Source: Romanomermis culicivorax
Lineage: Eukaryota > Nematoda > Enoplea > Mermithida > Mermithidae
Reading direction: 5' to 3'
Length of the DNA: 64,000 bases
Assembly: GCA_963922205.1 (NCBI GenBank)
Contig: CAWUHX010000070.1
Location: forward strand, 1,205,604 to 1,269,603
Shown: positions 12,618 through 23,230 of the stretch, piece after piece
Layout: every line of letters starts with the position of its first letter
How positions within the stretch are numbered: the first letter of the stretch is position 1
Program-made: the position numbers and the translations under genes
Notes under the pieces: model-generated
What the model saw: only the letters and a program-made list of their open reading frames with translations
Databases searched by the model: none
What the model was told of the DNA's origin: nothing

Positions 12618-15600
12618 ATGGCTTTCAACGAGAAAGTTTTAGCTTACGAAGCATTTTTGAATGAAAAATTACGTCATGATCTGAAGTAAGGAATTCTAGT
12701 GCATTCCGAATAAGAAATTTTTAGATCAGCACTGTATGTGTTAGAGTAGTTTACAAATTTTTGGTATCTAATCTGGAAAATTCGCCCAAATATTTATGCA
12801 TTTTTGAAGGAGGATGGCCAAACATTCGAATGTCCTCAGAGTCAGTAACCCGTAAAAACTAGGGAAAAAACAGAAAAAAATTCTATAGTCTGTTTTTTAT
12901 AAAATGCTTCCAAATAGAAAAGTGACACAAATCAGTATCGTCGTCAAAATCGCGTACATAGAGCTCTTACTGTAAAATTTTTCACTCGAAAAATTGTTAA
13001 AGGTCAGTTCAGTATGCTCGCAAATTTCCATTGCTCTATTATATACTGTTTATCAGAAAATCGTAATAATCTGAACAGGCTGTCCACCGTACCTGGAAAA
13101 CCTGGAAAAGTCAGGGAATTTCAGAATATTTCAACAGTTTTCGAGCATCTTGAATTACACCGTTTTCAAAGACTTTCCTCAAGCTTTAATCTATTTTCTG
13201 ATAATTAATCGAAACACTACTAAATCGAGGCTATAAAAAGTTTCTTCTACGGAAATATTACAAAAAATGCAATGATAAAAATAAAATTAACACACAAACA
13301 AAACAATCACTTCACAGGCAGATACGTTTTTTAAATAATTCGATGAAGCCTCTCGTCAAGCCATTGTCCAAGTACACACATTAACTACGTTTATATTTTA
13401 TATGTCTACCAAACACATGTTAATGAGTCAGGAGCACTGTTTTTTCCACGAACTTTTTTCCACAAATGTGGAAATTTCCACATGTGAAAAAAAATTTTTT
13501 TCGTCTTAAAATCTTCGTTTTTTGGCTTAAAAATGCTCACAGACGCTTTGTCGCACTGTTTCTGAGCTTTTTCAAGCCTTCCGGTGTTTTTAGAGAAGTT
13601 AATTCATTAAAATTGGAGAAAAAATTGAAATGTTCGACTTAAAAGCCTAATCTACAAGCATTGTTGAACAAATTTTCCAGCAAACTATCCAAGAGCATAA
13701 TTGACTTGAATTACACAAGAAATCAATGGTCAAGTCCTCTATGATGACAAGTGAAAGCCCAAAAAAGATGGTAATCTTTCCAGCGCGAAGCGCCGGAAAT
13801 TTTTTTGGGTATACTGACATTCTGGGATGCTGGAAAATCAATTTTCCGAACATTTATTTCAAGAATTAGATTCCAATTTTGTGTTAAAGAATCTGTTAAA
13901 GAATAAAGAATTTCTAGAATTTTACTTGAAAAATCTTAAAATGTGTAATTTATTTGTAAACTCTCTTGAACTTGTTCGAAAATATATGAGTAAGAAGAGT
14001 ATAAATTTCCGAAAGATATTTCCATGAAGCTTTTGAATTGATTTTACGTTAGCAAAGAAATAATCGCATCAAAAAGCATAGAGACTTGAGGTATTGATTT
14101 TTCTCAAAAGGAAAAAATGCGAATCTTCATTAAATATTATGATAAAATGTTGAAGATTACCAATTAAAACATGAGATACTACGTTTAAGATGATGAAAAC
14201 TGTTATAGATTAAGTGATGAATGAAGGTAGACATGATAAAAGCCGCGTCTGAGCTACTTAATGAATAATTATGATTATTAAAGTTATAACCGGCGCGAAT
14301 CGCCGGAAAATTTTGAGATTTGGACCTCCTAAAATGCACCAAAATGAAATACTACTTGCTTTCCACATTCATAATTTGGAGGCATTTCAAGGAAAACAGA
14401 CTATAGTCATATCAGTCACGTGCTGATGAACGACAGATTCGATGTTATACAACAGTTGAAAGCATAATAATGATAGATTTATCGAAAATGTAGCTGCTAC
14501 TATAGCCCATTCAATTTAAAATGCGAAAACCAAAAAAGTAGGTTGAATTTGTTACACAATTTCCACTTGGTAGAAAATCTTGCTGTAGAAAAACGCTAAA
14601 AGTCATTAGAATTGAAAAGTCCAAAATCATTCTAACATGCTCGATTCGGACTGCTACTCGAGAAATTTTAACCACTTAAATTTTCAGCTGTTTTTCGTCG
14701 CTCACTAACAAAAATTTTTTCATTGATTACAGTAATTAGCTTACTAGCTTTTTCCATATTGAACTTACTTTCATGGGATCGCTGCATCGATCATATCAAA
14801 ATGAATGAAGTATAACATTTCTGTGATTCTGATTAGATTTATGGAATTTTATTTCTCCGGATTTTTCCCGGCTTTTATATTCTAAAACAATGAGAAATAA
14901 TGTAAAAAAAACTAATAAATAATAATTTCTATCTCATTTCAGCGCGTAGCGCCGAAAAAATTTCAGATTTTTGAATTCTAAAACGATGGAAAATCAATCT
15001 TCGAAACAATTATTCCTGAACAGAAGCTCCAAATTTACAGTCCAGAATGATGTTTTCGTTGTTTCTCAATGCTAAAGTTCACATTTAAAACGTTTGGAGC
15101 TCCAAGCAAGAGAAAAAATTGTGAAGATTGATGAAAAATCCCAATTTTCGGCAAAATACTGCCTTTAAAGATTAAAAAAGAGAAGAGGTAATTCATTTGA
15201 TAGAAACTGTTGAACATTAATTACTAAGTGGAAGTAGATATGCTAACGGCCGTGCTGGATAGAAAACAATGACTATTATACTCATGAGTCATGACCTTGT
15301 GCAGCGCCGGAAAATTATGAGATTTTGACCTTATAAAGTCCACCAAAACGCATCCTTTCGGTCTTGAACTCCAAAAAAATTTCTATTATGAGAACCATGC
15401 ACAAAATTTTTTCCTCATAAACTCTATTATAGGGAAAAAATTATAATTTCACAATTTTTGATGAACTGAAATGTCATAAGTTCCTGTCCTGTTCAAGTAA
15501 AATTTGTGAAGTTTGATTTGTGTCTTATGTATTTAGAATTGTAATGGATCAAAGAGACAGTGTTTACGAAGAAGTTGCCGAATATATGATTTTGAAACAG

Positions 15601-16340
15601 ACGATAGAAAAACTTAAGGTTAGTAGTTATTTTCGTTCGTTAAATTTTTCAGAGATCTAATTTTCAGGAAGCGAATGTTGGCGAAAACATGAAAACGCAA
15701 ATGGATATCGGTTGCAGTTTTTACGTGCAAGCAGTCATGTATGGCTTTGAAGATTTTTTCTTACAGAAACACGTCCTTTGGTGTCTCTATTGTCGATCTC
15801 AACAAGATTCAAGGAGTGGCCTAGAATGTTGAAGTTTCCGCGATTTTTAAATCAAAATTTTGAGCGTTTTTTAGACCTGATCCGAAAAGAATATGCGTTA
15901 AAATTGGCTACGGGTTTTTCGCCGAATTCACGTTAGACGAAGCGCTGCCTTTCATCGATAAGAAGGTGGAATTCATGAACCAAAAGGTTGAAAATCTAAC
16001 TCATCAAGTTTGCTCGATTAAGGCGAAAATCAAGATTGTTCTTGAGGTGAGTACGTTTACAATGTAAAGTTTGTAATCTCTAATCAAAGTCTATTTTATT
16101 GTAACTTCTACTGACGAAATTCTATAGTCACACGTGAAAATCTAAAGCAAGTACTATTTGAATCTTTGTAATATCCTGCTAGGCTACTTACAGATTGGGT
16201 AATTTTGGGAACAGTTTTCTCTTCATTCAAATATTTTTAATATGAAACAGTACAGTGAAACTCGACGTTTATTTCAGGGGCTACGAGAATTACAAAATTT
16301 AAACGATTCCTCAATAAAGTCATTTCGTGACGTATTTTAA
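12618..16340 (+). CDS. UXT: UXT, prefoldin-like chaperone subunit
   Basis: The five exons are 12618-12685, 15537-15618, 15668-15738, 15875-16046 and 16278-16340. All have GT/AG ends and consistent phases, giving 151 aa (human UXT is 157). The protein starts MAFNEKVLAYEAFLNEKLRH. It then carries the N-terminal helix ending KQTIEKLKE, the beta-hairpin block MDIGCSFYVQAVIPDPKRIC followed by GYGFFAEFTLDEALPFIDKK, a second helix NLTHQVCSIKAKIKIVLEGL, and ends KSFRDVF. This is the alpha-prefoldin fold: two coiled-coil helices around a beta hairpin. UXT is known as a subunit of the URI/R2TP-associated prefoldin-like complex and a transcription cofactor (family knowledge). Intron 1 (12686-15536) is 2.85 kb and full of transposon-derived sequence; the other introns are 49-231 bp. 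Confidence 0.93.
12884..14405 (+). mobile_element. Mariner-type MITE (family F) split by a 1.27-kb insertion
   Basis: The left part, 12884-13074, begins TATAGTCTGTTTTTTATAAA. The right part, 14345-14405, ends GGAAAACAGACTATA. The two halves rejoin exactly as the uninterrupted copies at 19490-19738 and 62557-62803. The inserted DNA is 13075-14344. TA dinucleotides at both ends suggest a Tc1/mariner-type target. Confidence 0.8.
13075..14344 (+). mobile_element. Insertion carrying GGCGC palindromes, class uncertain
   Basis: This 1,270-bp block begins ACAGGCTGTCCACCG and ends ATGCACCAAAA. The target trinucleotide TGA is present on both sides, so a 3-bp TSD is possible. It contains AGCGCGAAGCGCCGGAAAT (13783) and CGGCGCGAATCGCCGG (14291). 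Most of it (13650-14344) is an inverted copy of 23445-24145. At 13441-13500 it carries TTCCACAAATGTGGAA, a word seen in other hAT-like ends. No coding sequence is visible. Confidence 0.6.
14405..15530 (+). repeat. Further GGCGC-palindrome repeat units in UXT intron 1
   Basis: Units at 14941 (AGCGCGTAGCGCCGAAAAAA) and 15303 (GCGCCGGAAAATTATGAG) are followed by TTTTGAATTCTAAAACG(A)TGG-type text. They are preceded by a shared block with GATATGCTAACGGCCGTGC. The same blocks recur at 24985-26010, so this is a multi-unit repeat family. Confidence 0.55.
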
Positions 16341-16414
16341 TGTCGGTTCATGTTTGTATACTACATTGTGTAACGTAACCTTTTCGCCCGGGGTCACATC
16401 AAGACTGTTACTAC

Positions 16415-17450
16415 CAGGCTTTTTTTGGTTTGAAAACCAGGAGCCAAATGGCTCCTAGGCCTAAATTTTCAGATGCCAAATTGAAATTTTGGGAGCCAAA
16501 AATTTTTAATTGAAGAATATCGAAAAATGGGCTAGGAACATACTGTATAATGTGCTATATAAATAAATTATAAAGATATTCAATCAGTTGATACGAGTTT
16601 AAAAAATTAGTGGTCAAAATTTGATTTCCAAACAGCGTCTTCAGTTACAGGCTTCTTTCTACATGTACAAAGATCGGCCGAGAAATCTTTGTGCGAAGGA
16701 AATTTTCTATGCAAAAAACACGATATTTCGTTGTTTTTTTGCACAAACCTTCTTCCAAGATAGCATTTTAGTTCATTTGCTTCTGACTCAAAAGTATAGG
16801 GTTTTGAAAATGCAGCTTCTGTTCTTATTGTTTTGTTGTTTCCTACACCTTTCTGGCGCTAGGCAACAAATTTTTTTTAGATTTTCTAAAATGCTGGAAT
16901 ATCAATTTAAGGATAACTTATTCGATAAACATACATGGTTCGAAAACATGTATCATTTTACAAAAATATGTTCATACCTTCATAAGTTTGACAAATTCAA
17001 ATTAAACTTGAAGTTTATGAAAATCGCCTCCATTATGATCATGAATTCAAATTCGGCTCCATATATAAAACAATAGTGACAAAAATGGGAAAATTGATAT
17101 TTTTATCTCTTAAATGAACCGAAATGCATCTTTTCCATGTCGAACCCCCATATTTTTTCCCTTTGTCAAGAATTTTTTTCCCAGAAAGTTTGATTTGTAG
17201 AAAAACAGTGAATAGACTAATTTGAAAAATTATATAATAAGATCCGACGCGAAGCGCCGGAAAATTTTCGATGTTTCATGATTTTAGAGCCTGTAAAACA
17301 CTTACTTAAAGTCTAAAATTGAATAAAAATAACTACAATTCACTATGATATTAATGAATAAGTCAAAATTTTAGCAGCCAAAATGGTTCCTAGACCTAAA
17401 ATTTTAGGAGCCATTTCCAAACTTAGGCCCCTATGAGTAAAAAAAGCCTG
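16415..17450. mobile_element. hAT-like element, GGAGCC-word family
   Basis: This 1,036-bp element begins CAGGCTTTTTTTGGTTTG and ends GAGTAAAAAAAGCCTG. It is flanked by GTTACTAC (16407-16414) and GTTACCAC (17451-17458), a 7/8 TSD. Subterminal words are GGAGCCAAATGGCTCCTAGG on the left and AGGAGCCATTTCC plus CCTAGACCTAAAATTTTAGG on the right. The interior shares TCAATCAGTTGATACG and TACAAAGATCGGCC with 51838-52470. No transposase was found. It lies just downstream of UXT. Confidence 0.8.
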
Positions 17451-17458
17451 GTTACCAC

Positions 17459-18420
17459 TTAATAGACATAATACCCAATAATAAAGTTCATCAAAAAGGA
17501 ACTTTATTAGCACTAATTGTAAATTTGTTTGCTTGCCATAAGCATCATAAACAGCTTTCAAACACAGCGGATAGTAACACAATAAATCAACAAGAAATTC
17601 AATTCGATTTTGACTGAATTCAAATTTGTCTTCAGTGTTTCAACTGAATATCGACCAGAACCTGTTTCTTGCAACAGTTTGATACACCAAGCATGGCTAA
17701 GATCAGTCGACTTTCCTTGCCAAACATCATAGCCCCAAGATTCGATTCCATTGGATCTCAAAAACAGCTTGGATTTCATGCCTAGGACTTCTTCGTACGA
17801 AAAAACAGACTCAATAAACACAGAAAAACAGACATTGTTGAAAAAAATGAATATCTTCTGTCAAAATTGTCTATAGAAAGTAACGGCCATTCTAACTTTG
17901 ACCCTCTTCTTTCAAAACACACATCGATTTTCTTGCAGTAAACACTTCCAGTTTTGCCAACGTTTCTGACAATTGTACGGAAACGTTCATTCCGTATTCC
18001 ATAGTTCTATAAGTGTGGTTTTCCCATTTCCTAAACATACAAGCCGTCCGAGAGTGTCATATTAAGAAAATCAGTTTCATCCCATTTTTTTCAACCAATT
18101 ATGCTCATAATTTAATCAATTACCCTTTTTTATTCTCTGTCTTCAATCGATTCCGTTTTTAATGCACTTTCGTGTGGCATAAATCATTTTAATACAAACT
18201 TGTTGACCCTCGGTTGAAACGTTATTTTACACTCTGTACATTGTTTATGTTGTAAATAGACTAAATTTTTCACCCGAGCAATTTGCTTTTCGTCACTCGA
18301 ATACATGCTACCACTTTTTCTTACTTATACAAATTTTATTGAGGTAAGAATTTCCCTCTTCTTTTTTGTATATTTTTCTACTTTTTTCATTTTTAGACAT
18401 GTATTCCGGCGACAATTTGG
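17459..18420. other. No firm gene; open stretches on the - strand
   Basis: The - strand has two short open stretches. One is 17558-17821, containing SNGIESWGYDVWQGKSTDL. The other, about 17880-18005, contains SVQLSETLAKLEVFTARKS. Composition is mildly gene-like, but I recognise no family and could not join them with phase-consistent splice sites. They may be exons of an unknown gene or relics. Confidence 0.2.
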
Positions 18421-18424
18421 ATGA

Positions 18425-18617
18425 ATGAACGTATGCTTCCTTTATTTGAATTCGTCTTTATTTCCACCAGTGAAAAATATTGGCATAGACTGCCATCCTG
18501 GAAATAATTGTGTAGGAGGAAAATTCCGGTCTCGTCAAAATTATTACCCGTTACAAGCGAATATAAAATCATTGAACGGAGAATCCTTCAGATTTCACGT
18601 CAATTATCCTAGTTTGG
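18425..18617 (+). CDS. Possible exon of an unrecognised gene
   Basis: An open frame here includes GGKFRSRQNYYPLQANIKS and NGESFRFHVNYPSL and ends at a good donor, TTG|GTAAGTTC (18617). A TTTCATTTTTAG acceptor occurs at 18397. About 200 bp downstream, another frame reads YGWRIKTPSGLEDQHVEHY (about 18840-18897). I recognise no family. It may be part of a real gene whose other exons I cannot place, or a transposon relic. Confidence 0.25.
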
Positions 18618-19196
18618 TAAGTTCTTGACGTTATCTTCGGAATTGGGAAGACGACGATTCCTGCAGCTCGCTTGGCAATTTTGCTAAAAATCCAAACTTT
18701 GTTCGTCAATCAATTTTTAATCGATTTCTTTCAAATTTTGTTTATAGGGTCAGAGAACTATAAAGTTTTTAGATCCCTATGCTTTTTAAGAATTTTTTCA
18801 CCTGCGTTCTACCGCACGATTCCAAATTTAAGAACATGGCTTATGGATGGAGAATAAAAACGCCATCGGGACTGGAGGACCAACACGTCGAACACTATTG
18901 AAACATCCTGCATTTTCTTATCCGAGAACTCGATTACAGTATGCTTGGAAGCATAATTCTTTCCCAAATCGACTTTTTTCGTGAAAAAACTGGAAAGGTG
19001 TCCTTGTTCTTTCCATACTCAATTGGAAATTTCCCTTACATTTGATACTTTTAGTGATCTGGGCTCTATTCAACGTACGTAGCTTGTCTTGTCACAACTC
19101 AATATTGTGTAAAAATCTTTCGTGTAAGCATCTACCCAGGCGTCCCCAATAGAGCGAAATGCACAACACCGAAACTGAAATAGCGAGATTGGGGGT

Positions 19197-20180
19197 CAAA
19201 AGCGCAGTTGCTTCAAAAGCGCAGCCAGTTCTTTCAATAGCGCAGGAGCATAAAAGGCGCAGCCAAAAGTTTCAAAAGCGCAGTCAAACGTTTCGTTAGC
19301 ACGAACGTTGCTTCGGAACTTGCTAATTGCAGATATAATGCTTAATTTTGCTTTTCAGCGACATGTGTAGGTATAATTTGCAGCTTTATAGTTCTGTCAT
19401 CAAAGTCGATTTTAAATTGGTAAAGTTGATTCGAATGTAAAGGATTTGCATACGAAAGAATCTTGGTTTTCAGAGAATGATTTAACACCTATAGCCTGTT
19501 TTCTATAAAATGCTTCCAGATACAAAAGTGACACAAATCAGTACTGTCGTCGACATTGTTTACATAAAGTTCTTACTGTAAAATTTTCCACTCGAAAAAT
19601 CGCTAAAGGTCAGACCAGTATGCTCACAAATTTCCAGCCCTACATGATATTTTGTTCATCAGAAAACCGAAAAAATCTGAAATACTACTTGCTTTCCACT
19701 TTCATTATTTGGAAGCATTTCAATAAAAACAGACTATAGCTCGCTTCACCGAAATCCATTGGAATGGTACAATTCAGAGCAAATTGACAAGAACGATTTT
19801 ACAAACGATGGAACAACGGTCGAAAACGCTTTTGTGTAGTTAGCACCATGTACAAGTTGCCTATTTTTGGAAGCACTCAAAAAGAGGCCAAAAACGACGT
19901 TTTTCTTAATGAGATGCATTTTTTAAGTATTATTGTCGTGTAGCATGCTCACTCAGTTTTCGAAAAATTTATAGCTATTTTTAGGTGTTTGCCTGCGCTT
20001 TTGACCCTTTAAACTATTGTGGAATAGTTTATCACTGACTGCGCTTTTGAACCCATTTGCATTGACTGCGCTTTTGAACATCTGGCTGCGATTTTGAACC
20101 GACTTGACCCTTTAAACTATTGTGGAATAGTTTATCACTGACTGCGCTTTCGAACCGATTTGCATTGACTGCGCTAATGA
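19197..20180. mobile_element. Element with inverted arrays of AAAAGCGCAG
   Basis: The left side has five copies or variants of AAAAGCGCAG (19199-19290). The right side has six reverse-complement copies, CTGCGCTTTT (19992-20170). The right array includes a 103-bp tandem duplication (units starting 20001 and 20104, each with TTGACCCTTTAAACTATTGT). A mariner-type MITE (19490-19738) is nested inside. No ORF of note was seen. Confidence 0.6.
19490..19738 (+). mobile_element. Mariner-type MITE (family F), intact copy
   Basis: This 249-bp element runs from TATAGCCTGTTTTCTATAAA to ATAAAAACAGACTATA. Internal blocks such as GTGACACAAATCAGTACTGTC are shared with 12884-13074 and, inverted, with 62557-62803. 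It serves as the empty-site template proving the insertion at 13075. Confidence 0.8.
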
Positions 20181-20329
20181 TTCCTACCCAATAGCGAGAC
20201 TCAAAACTGGGATCCTCATTAGTCTATTTTTAGTTGAATGGCCATCCAAGTTTCACATGCTCTTGTACTGCAGTTGCGGTAGGTTGCACGAACGGACTAT
20301 TCCAAAATCGCAAAAAAAATATCTGCCTG

Positions 20330-20445
20330 CTTGAGCTTAGACTTAGGCTCAAACTTACGCTTAGGCCTAGCCTTAGGCATTGACTTAGCCGTGAACATAG
20401 GATTAGACTCAGCCCTAGCCATAGGCCTAGGCTTAGGCCATTCTA
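20330..20445 (+). repeat. Degenerate (C)TTAGGC-rich tract
   Basis: CTTAGGCCTAG, CCTTAGGC, CTAGCC and GGCCTAGGCTTAGGCC recur within about 115 bp. This may be a decayed interstitial TTAGGC-type tract or a transposon-internal simple repeat. Confidence 0.45.
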
Positions 20446-20599
20446 AAGATAACTTTTTTGAAAATTCACAGTTTTGAGAATCTGCTCTAAGACTTCGCTG
20501 TATTGAGAATCGCCGTTTTCAGAATCGGTATTTTGAGTTTCGCAGAATAGGGATGAGACCTCTTCCCACAGCCACTAAAAAGTTGCTCATACCAACTCT

Positions 20600-21055
20600 T
20601 CAGTGTTTATTTTTTCGACGTCTGAAAAGCGGACGTAGTGTTGTTCAATGGCTTTAGTTGTTTCATCAACTTTTCTAAATGTGGAGCTTGTCGGTTTTCC
20701 ATACTTTCGACTGTATCCTGGGGCGTTGTGTTGAGTCGATCATTCTAGCTTACTAGGTTTGTAAATATAGATGTTTGAGTTGCGAGCGATAGTGTTTACT
20801 GTAGGTTTCCACTTGAATCAGCCTTTTTTTGGTTGATCAGGGCCGAATTTTGGCCCGGTGTTTTTTTTGTGCGCAATTAAAATCAAACTGGTTAAGTCTA
20901 ATTTGTCTCTCTCTCCGGCGCTAAACGCCAGAAAAATTTTCGTGTTTTTATTTTGTAAAACGCTACAAAATGAATCTCTGCAACAAATATTCGTGAAAAG
21001 AAGTTTTAATATTGCTTAAGTAACTTAGAATGATGTGTTCAATGTTAATCGTCTA
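20600..21055. other. Unannotated stretch
   Basis: The stretch contains a CCGGTGTTTTTTTTGTGCGC motif at 20858-20877, resembling a hAT-like end, and a GGCGC palindrome (TCCGGCGCTAAACGCC, 20915). No coding sequence was recognised. Confidence 0.4.
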
Positions 21056-21469
21056 CATACCTGTACTTGGGGGGTTGGGGGGGACCCCCCCCCAATCTTG
21101 GCCAATCATATACCCAACCCCCCCCCAGTTTTGGAAAAAATTAAAAAAAAGTGTATGTTTTTTGGCCTTTTTTGGGAAAAATTTCGACCTTTTTCGACCC
21201 CCTCCCATGGGCGTACGGACACTGGGTGCAGTGGGTGCAATTGCACCCAGTGAGCAAATATTGAAATTTTTTTAAATTCCTTTCAATTCAGATATTTCTG
21301 TCACTATGTACTAACTAGTGGTCGATTAAAAATGTCGTCCAAAAGGCCATCCGCGGGCTACTTCTATTACGAAATTCTCCATGCCAAGACAACAGAATTC
21401 AGCTGTTTCACAATCACAGTCCAATAATAAAGGAACTGCAACATCAACAACAGAAACCACTTAGGAACC

Positions 21470-22623
21470 CACTGAAGACTTGCTATCTGCTTATGACGAA
21501 ATTAAAAATACAAAGAAAAGTTTAGAATTACGTATTGAATCAGATGCTGATTTTGAAAAGTTAAATGGACAATGCAGAAGTAATGCTGACTTTGCCTTAT
21601 CAGTTAGCTTTTAGAGTTTAAATGATGTTCTTTCAGAACTAGCTGAAGATATTGGTGTAGCAGAGGAAGTTCCCAGGTTCATGGTGCGACGCCTAGGTGA
21701 TACACTTGTGCCTTCTTATTACCAAGAAAATGTTGACAGTGTTTATGTGCAAAAATTAATTGAAGAACTCAATTATTGATTCAATTGATTTTCACAAAAT
21801 GGCTTTCACAATTCAAGCTTTATTGCCTCGATTTCTCTTTTCATTTGATGGTAGGATTTTGTAGATCTGTTTGTAGCACATCAAACTAAATATATTGATT
21901 AAATTTCAGAGCCAGATCGATTAGATCCTGGCGTTTTTGAAAATATTACTGCGTTTTATCATGATTTTTTGGGTGGTGCGACTTTTGAGATGTTCAGTGG
22001 TGAACTTAGATGATGGAAAGTTAAATGGTGCAAGTGCAACACCAATTTGAAACAAAGGCCTGAAAGTTTACCTGAAACACTAAAATTATTTGATGGACCT
22101 CTAAAAATATACCACAAATTTTCATTAGCAGTAGTTTTGTATACATTCTGTGACCTGATTTTGATCTTTTTGAAGGAATTTTATCCAACTATTTTTGCCT
22201 TATCCAAAATTTTGTAAACTTATCCAGTCACTACTTCGACACCAGAAAGAACGTTTAGTATGCTGGCTAGCAGGCCCGTAGCCAGGGGGGATGCGGACCA
22301 TGCAGCCGCATCCCCTATAGGAATCCAAATTAAAAAAAATTTCTTTTTTAGCTTTCAAAAACTCATTGTGTGATGTGTATACAAACTTAATATGACTTAC
22401 CAACTTCTGAATTTAAAAACTCTTCCGCATCCCCTGAAAAAAATTCCTGGCTACGGGCCTGCTGGCTGGGATATTTTAAAAAAAACGAAAGTCAATGACA
22501 ACAAAGCGTGTTTCAGATCTTGCTGTTATTTCGTACTATTTTAAAGAATCTGGAAATGTTGACATTTCTGATGTTCTCAAAATTTTGTCGTTTGTCGTGT
22601 CGCGTCGCATTAAGTTGAAATAA
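21470..22623 (+). pseudogene. hAT transposase relic (C-terminal half)
   Basis: Stretches in order include LAEDIGVAEEVPRFMVRRLG (about 21642), LDPGVFENITAFYHDFLGG, TTSTPERTFSMLA (about 22229) and TTKRVSDLAVISYYFKESG (about 22500), ending RRIKLK before TAA at 22621-22623. TPERTFSML is the hATC dimerisation motif. The wider pattern resembles the DUF4371/hAT (ZMYM or THAP12-like) transposases. Several stops and frameshifts, plus the 191-bp insertion at 22271-22461, show it is dead. No BED-type zinc finger or N-terminal catalytic half was found. Confidence 0.8.
22271..22461. mobile_element. MITE family D inside the hAT transposase relic
   Basis: It has palindromic termini CAGGCCCGTAGCCAGG and CCTGGCTACGGGCCTG. 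It is flanked by CTGGCTAG (22263-22270) and CTGGCTGG (22462-22469), a 7/8 TSD. It interrupts the transposase frame directly after the TFSMLA codons. This is the third level of nesting at this site. Confidence 0.85.
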
Positions 22624-23230
22624 AACGTTTTAAGTTACTTCCTGTTTATGTGTGACGACAAAAGCATCATTTATAGCTGATTTTATAACAGTAGTTTTTT
22701 AAATTTTGAATTGCACCCCATATGAAAAAATCCTGCGTACGCCTATGCCCCCTCCCCGCAAATTTCGGATTTACCCCCCACCCCCAACTGGTCGGACCTC
22801 TTACAGGTATGATCGTCTATAAATCCAAAATTTCATGTTGAGAACGTTTGGAAAATTCCAGGCCTCGAGAGGAAAAATTGAGAGAATTGATGAAAAAAAA
22901 TCTCAATTTTGGGCGAAACTGGCTGTAAAAAGTAAACGATTACAAAATGAGACGAGCTAACCACCGTTTTTTTCATCGAAGATTTTTTCCACATGAGAAC
23001 CGGTCATAAATTTTTTTCCTCAATTTCCAAGAATTTTCCACATTTTTAAAAACGTTTATAATGTGGCTACGGATGCTTTTTTATGCATTTTAGGAGCATA
23101 CCCAAGCATTTTGTCGTATTTAGAGACACAAACTGGAAAAATGAGGAAAAAATCGAGAAAATTCTGGTTATGTAAGTCAAAATGAGCTCATAAAGAATAT
23201 ATTGGTGTTCTACAGGAGTGGGTAAAGTTA

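Larger units (their letters stand above)
19140..20560. mobile_element. Foldback-type element with AATAGCGAGA words (copy 1)
   Basis: Both ends carry repeated short words of the type GAATCGCTGTTTTGAGAATC or TCAAAATAGCGAG: 19155-19195 on the left and 20185-20225 plus 20480-20555 on the right. The right part (20235-20310, 20440-20560) matches 61390-61970 (TTTCACATGCT, GCACGAACGGAC, ATTCCAAAATC, AAGATAACTTTT). It is interrupted by the element at 19197-20180. Confidence 0.5.
21206..22747 (+). mobile_element. Decayed hAT transposon with perfect 8-bp TSD
   Basis: Termini are CATGGGCGTACGGACACTG on the left and TCCTGCGTACGCCTATG on the right; CATrGGCGTACG is shared in inverse orientation. The 8-bp TSD CCCCCTCC (21198-21205, 22748-22755) is exact. 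At 1,542 bp it is too short for a full autonomous element and retains only the C-terminal transposase half. Confidence 0.88.
21056..22811 (+). mobile_element. MITE family A copy hosting a hAT transposon
   Basis: The element begins CATACCTGTACTTGG and ends CGGACCTCTTACAGGTATG, with a perfect 8-bp TSD ATCGTCTA at 21048-21055 and 22812-22819. Removing 21206-22747 leaves a MITE collinear with 10617-10800. Confidence 0.85.

Noticed and set aside
16621..17076. 151-aa + strand ORF
   Set aside because: It is internal to the 16415-17450 element; the related copy at 51838 does not preserve the frame.
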